Shown piece after piece: positions 1-4,380 of a stretch of DNA of 5,695 bases; the stretch's first letter is position 1; each line of letters opens with the position of its first letter. The notes under the pieces are model-generated. The model worked only from the letters and a program-made list of their open reading frames with translations. It had not been told where the DNA came from and made no database searches. This DNA comes from Thermoanaerobaculaceae bacterium (GTDB lineage: Bacteria; Acidobacteriota; Thermoanaerobaculia; Thermoanaerobaculales; Thermoanaerobaculaceae), in NCBI GenBank assembly GCA_022865555.1, contig JALHTD010000262.1, forward strand, positions 1 to 5,695. The letters run 5' to 3'. A program made the position numbers and the translations under genes.

Positions 1-468
1 GGACTGACCGAGAATGCCTCCTACCGGACGGCTTTGGGGCTCGTCAACGTCTCGGACCAACTCACGACGCTGACCGTGCTGATGACCCTATCGGCGGCAG
101 ACGGCACAAAGATCGACGAGCAGGCCACGCAGCTCTTCCCGCTCGCCGTGGAACAGTTCGACCAGGTGATCATCACCGTCTTTAACAAGAAGTTGGAGGA
201 CAACATCACCGGGGCGACATTGAAGGTGCAGGTGGAAGCCTACAGCACCGGCGCCCTGAACCCGGCGCCGGCTCTCATGGCGTACGTCACTCGCATGGAC
301 AACGCCACCAACGACCCGGTCTACATCGAGCAGGCTTACACGAAAGAGCTTCCGTGGGACTGTGTCTACAACGGCAAGTGTACGGCGGTTGCCAGCGGCC
401 TCGGGCTCGGTGCCGGGCAAACCTTCCAGTCCCACCTGACGCCGCCGGTGCCGCCCCGGGTTAGGTAG
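1..468 (+). CDS. C-terminal end of a probable secreted beta-rich protein (5' end missing)
   Basis: The reading frame is open from base 1 and ends at TAG 466-468, giving 155 visible residues; the true start lies left of the window. The visible part alternates hydrophobic and polar residues, rich in T, V, A and N, as in beta-sandwich domains. It has a segment ALGLVNVSD (residues 11-19) followed by beta-like strands, then AYVTRMDNATNDPVYI (94-109). From memory, this 'R-T-x-LGLVN ... YV-x-x-x-DN-x-T-x-DP-x-YI' layout recurs at the C-termini of large extracellular proteins of Acidobacteriota-like bacteria; I could not search for it. Two cysteines, C121 and C127, lie close enough to form a small disulfide loop, which fits export. 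There is no membrane segment, sorting motif or catalytic motif in the visible part. The tail ends in a proline-rich stretch. Function is unknown; export is inferred from composition, since the signal peptide would be outside the window. Confidence 0.75.
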   Translation, partial: GLTENASYRTALGLVNVSDQLTTLTVLMTLSAADGTKIDEQATQLFPLAVEQFDQVIITVFNKKLEDNITGATLKVQVEAYSTGALNPAPALMAYVTRMDNATNDPVYIEQAYTKELPWDCVYNGKCTAVASGLGLGAGQTFQSHLTPPVPPRVR

Positions 469-490
469 GCGCGCGTTCCTGTGCTAGCAT
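462..490 (+). promoter_or_regulatory. Candidate extended -10 promoter for the first ferredoxin
   Basis: TGCTAGCAT at 482-490 matches the extended -10 pattern TGnTATAAT (TG, one base, then TAGCAT with 4 of 6 consensus bases). The hexamer 17 nt upstream, TAGGTA at 462-467, is a poor -35, as is common for extended -10 promoters, and it overlaps the stop codon of the upstream gene. Transcription would begin near 497, inside the inverted repeat at 491-511, and leave a short leader before the ATG at 541. Confidence 0.4.
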
Positions 491-511
491 TCGCGGCCAG
501 TCGGGCCGCGA
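491..511. repeat. 21-bp perfect inverted repeat just after the -10 candidate
   Basis: Bases 491-498 (TCGCGGCC) and 504-511 (GGCCGCGA) are exact reverse complements separated by the 5-base loop AGTCG. No T-run follows on either strand, so it is not a standard intrinsic terminator. It covers the predicted transcription start of the ferredoxin gene. It could be an operator, the 3' end hairpin of the upstream transcript, or a chance GC-rich palindrome. The symmetry is certain; the role is not. Confidence 0.5.
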
Positions 512-524
512 GGGGCCCGCGCAA

Positions 525-531
525 AAGGGGG
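525..531 (+). promoter_or_regulatory. Ribosome binding site that sets the first ferredoxin start
   Basis: AAGGGGG lies 9 nt before ATG 541. The frame is open back to a GTG at 481, but that codon overlaps the -10 candidate and has no purine-rich site before it, so 541 is preferred. Confidence 0.6.
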
Positions 532-540
532 TTGTTCCGC

Positions 541-774
541 ATGGCAAACAAGGATGATCGCCTTCCCGACAACGCGGCGGGGAAGTGGTACGTGGATTCC
601 AGCTGCATCGACTGCGATGTCTGCCGCACCACGGCTCCCAACAACTTCAAGGCCAACGAGGACGAGGGCTACTCCTTCGTATCGAAGCAGCCCGAAAACC
701 CGGAGGAGGCCTCTCAGTGCGAAGAGGCGAAGGCGTCGTGCCCGGTCGAAGCCATCGGCGACGACGGCGCGTAG
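541..774 (+). CDS. Single-cluster [4Fe-4S] ferredoxin, CxxCxxC...C type
   Basis: This is a 77-residue soluble cytoplasmic electron carrier. Cysteines C22, C25 and C28 (CIDCDVC) with C67 in the CP motif (CPVEAI, 67-72) supply the four ligands of one [4Fe-4S] cluster. The length and the 'CxxCxxCRxxAP...F' then 'C-x6-CPVEAI' layout are those of small monocluster ferredoxins related to the Thermotoga and Pyrococcus proteins. An extra cysteine, C60, sits where those proteins have one half of a disulfide. Its partner position after the first cysteine triplet is Ala32 (TAP instead of a Cys-Pro), so that disulfide cannot form. The protein is acidic, which suits docking on basic redox partners. It looks monocistronic: promoter candidate at 462-490, terminator at 796-827. 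Its electron partner is not visible in the window. The family assignment is firm; the partner is unknown. Confidence 0.9.
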   Translation: MANKDDRLPDNAAGKWYVDSSCIDCDVCRTTAPNNFKANEDEGYSFVSKQPENPEEASQCEEAKASCPVEAIGDDGA

Positions 775-795
775 CAGGGAATCTTTGATGTCGCC

Positions 796-827
796 GCGGC
801 CGGCCTCGTTCCGGCCGCTTTGTTTTT
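796..827 (+). terminator. Intrinsic terminator after the first ferredoxin
   Basis: An 8-bp perfect GC stem, GCGGCCGG at 796-803 with CCGGCCGC at 811-818, has a 7-base loop and is followed by TTTGTTTTT at 819-827. It starts 21 nt after the stop codon of the first ferredoxin. Together with the promoter at 855-883 it separates the two ferredoxin genes into two transcripts. Confidence 0.88.
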
Positions 828-854
828 CGGTCTGAGTCTCGCCCGCATGCGCAC

Positions 855-883
855 TTGACAGGCGCCCGCAACCGCCCTAGAAA
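855..883 (+). promoter_or_regulatory. Sigma-70 type promoter of the second ferredoxin
   Basis: A perfect -35 hexamer TTGACA (855-860) is followed by exactly 17 nt and TAGAAA (878-883), which keeps the key T and A of the -10 but lacks its final T. Transcription would start near 890, just before the GGAGG ribosome binding site at 891-895, so the leader would be very short. The position right after a strong terminator supports a real promoter. Confidence 0.6.
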
Positions 884-904
884 GATGGCGGGAGGGCGGC
901 GAGC

Positions 905-1153
905 ATGTCCCTAATAATCACGGCCGAGTGCATCAACTGTGACGCGTGCGTTTCGGAGTGCCCGAACAAAGCGATCACTCAGGGCGAGGACATCTACATC
1001 ATCGACCCCGAGCTCTGCAGCGAGTGCATCCCAGAACACGAGCAGCAGCAGTGCGCGGCCGTGTGCCCGGTGGAGTGCTGCGTGCCGGACCCGAACCACA
1101 AGGAGACGCGCGAGCAGCTCGAGGAGAAGTACAAGCGCATCCACGCTGCATAG
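905..1153 (+). CDS. 2[4Fe-4S] ferredoxin, Allochromatium vinosum / YfhL type
   Basis: This 82-residue soluble protein carries two [4Fe-4S] clusters. The first motif is C9-x2-C12-x2-C15-x3-C19-P; the second is C38-x2-C41-x8-C50-x3-C54-P. The eight-residue gap between C41 and C50 and the charged C-terminal helix (about 64-82, KETREQLEEKYKRIHAA) define the Alvin/YfhL class as opposed to short clostridial ferredoxins. In this class one cluster is known for an unusually negative potential. The expected extra cysteine after the second CP motif is present (C58), and a second one follows directly (C59), which is not in the Allochromatium protein as I recall it. The start ATG has GGAGG 9 nt upstream (891-895). 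A promoter is at 855-883 and a hairpin follows the gene, so it seems to be transcribed alone. The acceptor is not encoded nearby. YfhL is a possible name, but orthology cannot be shown here. Confidence 0.93.
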   Translation: MSLIITAECINCDACVSECPNKAITQGEDIYIIDPELCSECIPEHEQQQCAAVCPVECCVPDPNHKETREQLEEKYKRIHAA

Positions 1154-1171
1154 GAAAAGGTCGTTCTTCTC

Positions 1172-1222
1172 GTCCCGGCGCTCGCAGCGGTTCGCTGTGA
1201 GGACCGGGACTGTCGTTCTCTT
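1172..1222 (+). terminator. Probable terminator hairpin after the second ferredoxin
   Basis: GTCCCGG (1172-1178) pairs perfectly with CCGGGAC (1204-1210). Inside it, CTCGCAGCG (1181-1189) pairs with CGCTGTGAG (1193-1201) with one G-U pair and a 3-base loop, with a 2-by-2 internal loop between the two stems. The run after it, TGTCGTTCTCTT (1211-1222), is T-rich but interrupted, so termination may be weak. It begins 18 nt after the ferredoxin stop codon. TCGTTCT occurs on both sides of the hairpin (1161-1167 and 1213-1219). Confidence 0.55.
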
Positions 1223-1244
1223 CGCGCGGCCCACCAGCCATCTC

Positions 1245-1284
1245 GAAGGCTTGAAGGCATGGAGGCCTGAAGGCTTGCAGGCTT
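1245..1284. repeat. Five 8-bp tandem repeats, consensus GAAGGCTT
   Basis: Units are GAAGGCTT (1245), GAAGGCAT (1253), GGAGGCCT (1261), GAAGGCTT (1269) and GCAGGCTT (1277). Two are identical and the others differ by one or two bases. The array lies in non-coding DNA between the ferredoxin hairpin and the hbd promoter. Its AAGGCTTGC (1270-1278) recurs inverted as GCAAGCCTT at 1382-1390. No function is evident. Confidence 0.75.
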
Positions 1285-1440
1285 CTCTGTCGATGAACCA
1301 ATGGAAACCAACATTCCGAGCGGGCTGTCAAGGTCTCAAGTTCTCGCTGAATGCCTCCACGCCTGGAAGGCTGGGCGGTGGGCAAGCCTTTCTGCCTGGG
1401 TAGGTGGCTGGGTGTGCGTGCCTGTGGGGCGCGTCGCGCC

Positions 1441-1469
1441 TTGACACTCCCCCCCGGCGTTTCTAACCT
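1441..1469 (+). promoter_or_regulatory. hbd: Sigma-70 type promoter of hbd with a C7 run in the spacer
   Basis: A perfect TTGACA (1441-1446) is followed by exactly 17 nt and TAACCT (1464-1469), which keeps the T, A and final T that matter most in the -10. Transcription would start near 1476, 16 nt before the ATG. Seven consecutive C bases (1449-1455) sit in the spacer, where a length change would alter -35/-10 spacing. Confidence 0.6.
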
Positions 1470-1480
1470 GCAAGCTTCGC

Positions 1481-1485
1481 GGAGG
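1481..1485 (+). promoter_or_regulatory. hbd: Ribosome binding site that sets the hbd start
   Basis: GGAGG lies 6 nt before ATG 1492. It selects this codon over upstream in-frame starts reaching back to 1351 and gives an N-terminus that begins directly with the NAD-binding strand. Confidence 0.85.
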
Positions 1486-1491
1486 TGCGAC

Positions 1492-2343
1492 ATGGAAATC
1501 ACACGGATCGGGGTGGTTGGCGCAGGCCAGATGGGGAACGGCATAGCCCACGTGTGCGCGCTGGCCGGTTTCGCGGTGGTGTTCACGGACGTCTCGAAGG
1601 AGCTCGTGGACAAGGGCCTGGCGACCCTGGGCCGTAACCTCGACCGCCAGGTGGCCAAGGGGACCGTGACCGCGGCGGCCAAGGACCAGGCGCTGGGGCG
1701 CATCACGCCCGCAGTGGGGCTCGGCGCCCTCGCGCAGTGTCAGATCGCCGTGGAGGCGGTGGTTGAGAGCTTCGAGGTGAAGGTGAAGGTCTTCCAGGAG
1801 CTGGACCGTCTGCTGGGGCGGGACGCGATCCTGGCCTCCAACACGTCCTCGATCTCCATCACCAAGCTCGCGGGGGCCACCTCGCGGCCGGAGCGGTTCA
1901 TCGGCATGCACTTCATGAACCCGGTTCCGGTGATGCAGCTCGTGGAGGTGATCCGCGGTATCGCGACCAGCGACGACACCTTCCGCACGGTGGAGGAGCT
2001 GGCAAAGAAGCTGGGCAAGGTCCCGGTCGAGGTCAACGATTCGCCCGGGTTCGTTTCCAACCGGGTGCTGATGCCGATGATCAACGAGGCGATCTACGCG
2101 GTCTACGAGAGCGTGGGGACCTCCGAAGCGGTCGACACCGTGATGAAGTTGGGAATGAACCACCCGATGGGGCCGCTTGCGCTTGCGGACTTCATCGGAC
2201 TCGACACCTGCCTCGCCATCCTCCGGGTGCTGCACGACGGCCTCGGTGACCCCAAGTACCGCCCCTGTCCGCTGTTGGTGAAGATGGTCGACGCGGGATG
2301 GCTCGGAAAGAAGTCCGGCCGCGGGTTCTATACGTACGCGTGA
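1492..2343 (+). CDS. hbd: 3-hydroxybutyryl-CoA dehydrogenase (short-chain 3-hydroxyacyl-CoA dehydrogenase)
   Basis: The enzyme interconverts (S)-3-hydroxybutyryl-CoA and acetoacetyl-CoA with NAD(P)(H), in the cytoplasm, in beta-oxidation, butyrate-type or PHB-related pathways. The 283-residue length is normal for bacterial Hbd. Residues 1-185 form the Rossmann domain, with GAGQMG at 10-15 and an acidic D33 at the end of the second strand, which favours NAD over NADP. The catalytic set, by spacing against the known mammalian enzyme (S137, H158, E170, N208), is S119 (in SNTSS), H140 (MHFMNP), E152 (LVEV) and N190 (GFVSN). All are present. The helical C-terminal domain (about 190-283) has the usual NHPMGPLALADFIGLD block (223-238) and ends in the family's typical GRGFYTY. 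It has its own promoter and a strong ribosome binding site. No thiolase, crotonase or acyl-CoA dehydrogenase is adjacent in this window, so the pathway direction cannot be told. The family is certain; chain-length preference (Hbd versus FadB-like or PaaH-like use) is not. Confidence 0.96.
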   Translation: MEITRIGVVGAGQMGNGIAHVCALAGFAVVFTDVSKELVDKGLATLGRNLDRQVAKGTVTAAAKDQALGRITPAVGLGALAQCQIAVEAVVESFEVKVKVFQELDRLLGRDAILASNTSSISITKLAGATSRPERFIGMHFMNPVPVMQLVEVIRGIATSDDTFRTVEELAKKLGKVPVEVNDSPGFVSNRVLMPMINEAIYAVYESVGTSEAVDTVMKLGMNHPMGPLALADFIGLDTCLAILRVLHDGLGDPKYRPCPLLVKMVDAGWLGKKSGRGFYTYA

Positions 2344-2396
2344 GCGAGCTGGGTTTGACTTGCAGGCTGAAGCGGAGGCCGCACGTGGTCGAGCAG

Positions 2397-2427
2397 GCTC
2401 ACAGCCGACAGCCGACAGCCGACGGCT
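2397..2427. repeat. Left heptamer array, unit ACAGCCG / GACAGCC
   Basis: Three perfect copies of ACAGCCG (2401-2407, 2408-2414, 2415-2421) are followed by a decayed copy, ACGGCTA. Just before them, GCTCACAGC (2397-2405) is the exact reverse complement of GCTGTGAGC at 2466-2474. Read as GACAGCC, the unit differs by one base from the reverse complement of the right array's unit, so the two arrays form an imperfect inverted repeat around a 44-base loop. Confidence 0.85.
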
Positions 2428-2464
2428 ACGACTCATTGGGGCCCTGTGCTGATCGCTATGCTTT

Positions 2465-2496
2465 TGCTGTGAGCTGTCAGCTGTCAGCTGTCAGCT
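2465..2496. repeat. Right heptamer array, unit AGCTGTC
   Basis: Three perfect copies of AGCTGTC (2472-2492) are followed by AGCT (2493-2496) and preceded by a degenerate copy, TGCTGTG (2465-2471). The array ends 4 bases before the ribosome binding site of the TPR gene. A best register pairs 2403-2427 with 2472-2496 (25 positions: 21 Watson-Crick, one G-T, three C-A mismatches spaced 7 apart). In RNA from the - strand the three mismatches would become G-U pairs. Confidence 0.88.
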
Positions 2497-2500
2497 CGTG

Positions 2501-2506
2501 GGGAGG
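2501..2506 (+). promoter_or_regulatory. Ribosome binding site that sets the TPR gene start
   Basis: GGGAGG lies 6 nt before ATG 2513. An in-frame GTG at 2498 would overlap it and has no site of its own, so 2513 is preferred. Confidence 0.75.
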
Positions 2507-2512
2507 GCGGGC

Positions 2513-4378
2513 ATGACCGTCCTCTGCCAGTGGTGCGGCGCCCCGAACCCTGACGACCGCGAGGTGTGCCTCAGGTGCAGCTCACGCCTGCTTGTGGTGT
2601 CGGGCACCAACGGGGAGTTCTCGGAGGAAACCCTCGAGGAAGAGGAGGCGAGCTTTGAGCGCGAGAAGCTCGCGTTCGACGAGCACCTGCTCGAAAGGCT
2701 CTCGGGCGGCGAGGAGGGGCTGAAGCGCCTGCACGGTGCCCTGGTGCGCCTGGAGGAGCGGGTCACGGACTTGGAGCGGGGGCTGGCGCTGCTGGACTCG
2801 GGGGTGCAGGCGCTGGTCGATCTCCTCGACCGCCGCAAGGTGATCCGGGAGACCGAGGTGATGGCGGCCTGGGAACGTGCCGCGACCTCGGAGATGGCCC
2901 GCGAGGAGCTGCTGGAGCGTCTGCGGCAGCGGCGGGAGTCGGTCGTCTCGCGCGCCCGTGCGGCCGGGGGCGGTGCGGCTGCAGCCTGCTCGCGCGCCCT
3001 GCAGAGCGCTGAGCTGGCGCTGCTGGCGGGCCAGCCGCTGCGCGCCGCGGAGATCCTGGGCGAGACGCTGCGCCACTTCCCCCGCAACCCCGAGCTGGCC
3101 GAGCTGCTCGGCGAGCTTGCGTTCGAGCGAAGCGACCTGGGCGCCGCAGAGAACTACTTCCGCCAGGTGCTGCGCTGGAACGCGGAGAACGTCGAGGCAC
3201 GGATCTACCTGGGCACGATCCTGGCCGACACCGGGCGGGAACCCGAGGCGCTGGAGCACCTCGAGCGCGCGGTCTCCCTGGCGCCGGAAAATTTCCTGCC
3301 GCACTTCTCGCTGGGCGCCCTGCACGCGGCGGCGACCCGGATCGAGCCGGCCCGGCGATACCTGCGGGCGGCGATCGAGCGGGAGGAGACCCCCCAGGCC
3401 TACTTCCTGCTCGGGATGGTGGAGCTGGACTCGGGCCACGCGGGCGCGGCCGCGGCGGCGCTCGAGCGGGCCGTCGCCCTCGACGCCGAGTTCGAGGACG
3501 CCATCTACTACCTCGGGCTCGCCTATCTGGAGAGGCGGTGGAACCGAAAGGCGCTGGAGTGCTTCCGCCGGGTGCAGGAGATGGACCCGCAGCGGCTGCA
3601 GTACCAGGAGGCGGTACGGCTCGTGGAGGGCGGCGGCGAGAGCGCGGCCCCGCTGCCACCCGAGGCCGAGGTGCTGCTGCGCGAGGCCTCGCAGGCCTCC
3701 GAGGCGGGGGAGATCGAGCGGGCGCTGCACCAACTGCAGCGCGCCTCGCGCCTCGCGGACCACCCTAGTCTGCTCGCCTCCCTGGCGTTGCTGGCGGCCG
3801 CCGCGGCGAGGCCGAGGCAGGCTCTCGCTGCGGCGCACCGGCTCCTCCGCCTCGACGTGCATGGCGCCCCGTTCCTGGCGGCGTGGACCGCACTCCTGGA
3901 GACGCTGCGTGCGGCCAAACGGTACCGGCTGGTGGACCGGTGGGGCGGGAGGCTGTTCGCCGAGGGCCCCGGCCCTCTGGAGCGCGGCCTCGCGGCGTAC
4001 GAGCTGGCGCTCAACGAGCTGGAGCGCGACGGCGACGTCGGCCGCGCGCTGGAGTTCGCCCACGCCTCGCTCGAGCTCATACCGCGCGAGCTGCGCCAGT
4101 ACCCGCTGGCGGCGCTAGGCAGGATTCACCTGGCGCGCGAGGAGTACTCCGACGCAGTTGACTACCTCGAGCAGGCAGTGACGGTTTCCTCGTCGCCCGC
4201 TATCCTGACTCAGCTCGGCCTTGCCCTGCTGGAGATGGGCGAGGGCGAGCGGGCGCGGGAGGTGCTCCAGCGGGCGCGCCAGGGCACGGCCCGCGACCTC
4301 AAGACCGACGTTTTGACCCACCTGGCACGGGTGGGCTGGCTGGGCTCGCGCAAGTCGCGAGGTCGGCGGAAGGGCTAG
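2513..4378 (+). CDS. Zinc-ribbon / helical / TPR repeat protein of unknown function
   Basis: This 621-residue protein has no signal peptide or membrane segment, so it is probably cytoplasmic. A short zinc ribbon opens it: C5-x2-C8 (CQWC) and C19-x2-C22 (CLRC). Next comes a highly charged, E/R/L-rich helical part (about 36-145), probably coiled coil, then an Ala/Gly-rich linker (about 149-158). The rest is tandem helical pairs of TPR type: about 159-192, 193-226, 227-260, 261-293, 294-327 and 328-361. A Pro/Gly-rich break follows (372-383), then degenerate repeats at about 384-449, a less regular part at 450-489, and pairs at about 490-524, 529-560 and 562-590. The tail is basic (GSRKSRGRRKG, 611-621) and might touch RNA or membrane. 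TPRs are protein-docking scaffolds; no enzymatic motif is visible. proS follows 2 nt after the stop, so the two are probably co-translated. Its role is unknown; an adaptor tied to translation is a guess from position only. Confidence 0.85.
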   Translation: MTVLCQWCGAPNPDDREVCLRCSSRLLVVSGTNGEFSEETLEEEEASFEREKLAFDEHLLERLSGGEEGLKRLHGALVRLEERVTDLERGLALLDSGVQALVDLLDRRKVIRETEVMAAWERAATSEMAREELLERLRQRRESVVSRARAAGGGAAAACSRALQSAELALLAGQPLRAAEILGETLRHFPRNPELAELLGELAFERSDLGAAENYFRQVLRWNAENVEARIYLGTILADTGREPEALEHLERAVSLAPENFLPHFSLGALHAAATRIEPARRYLRAAIEREETPQAYFLLGMVELDSGHAGAAAAALERAVALDAEFEDAIYYLGLAYLERRWNRKALECFRRVQEMDPQRLQYQEAVRLVEGGGESAAPLPPEAEVLLREASQASEAGEIERALHQLQRASRLADHPSLLASLALLAAAAARPRQALAAAHRLLRLDVHGAPFLAAWTALLETLRAAKRYRLVDRWGGRLFAEGPGPLERGLAAYELALNELERDGDVGRALEFAHASLELIPRELRQYPLAALGRIHLAREEYSDAVDYLEQAVTVSSSPAILTQLGLALLEMGEGERAREVLQRARQGTARDLKTDVLTHLARVGWLGSRKSRGRRKG

Positions 4379-4380
4379 TC

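Larger units (their letters stand above)
1154..1491. other. Non-coding stretch between the second ferredoxin and hbd
   Basis: No convincing gene lies in these 338 bases. In order it holds a long hairpin (1172-1210), five 8-bp tandem repeats (1245-1284), a less GC-rich piece at about 1285-1345 with nothing recognisable, a G-rich part at 1360-1430 with no clear structure, the hbd promoter (1441-1469) and its ribosome binding site (1481-1485). The hbd frame stays open back to 1351, but that extension is rich in W, G, R and P, lacks family similarity and would place the promoter inside the gene. Confidence 0.7.

Noticed and set aside
491..511. Intrinsic terminator of the left-edge gene
   Set aside because: The stem is good but there is no T-run after it on either strand, so it is listed only as an inverted repeat.
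939..1403. 154-codon + strand frame overlapping the second ferredoxin
   Set aside because: Ser/Arg/Thr-rich frame-shifted reading of a clear ferredoxin that then runs through tandem repeats; no ribosome binding site.
1351..1491. N-terminal extension of hbd
   Set aside because: It would include the TTGACA promoter, adds unrelated W/G/R/P-rich residues, and the ATG at 1492 has an ideal GGAGG site and the normal family start.
2355..2383. Promoter built on TTGACT at 2355-2360
   Set aside because: The hexamer 17 nt downstream is GC-only apart from one A and no -10 lies at any usual distance.
1336..2436. 366-codon open frame on the - strand
   Set aside because: It lies antisense to hbd, which has all catalytic residues; the antisense product is His/Arg/Asp-rich with no recognisable domain.
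2397..2496. CRISPR array
   Set aside because: The units are 7 bp head-to-tail with no spacers, and no cas gene is present.
2582..4063. 493-codon open frame on the - strand across the TPR gene
   Set aside because: It is a shadow of GC-rich codon use: the protein is Arg/Gln/Leu-rich low complexity, while the + strand frame gives regular TPR helices and a good ribosome binding site.
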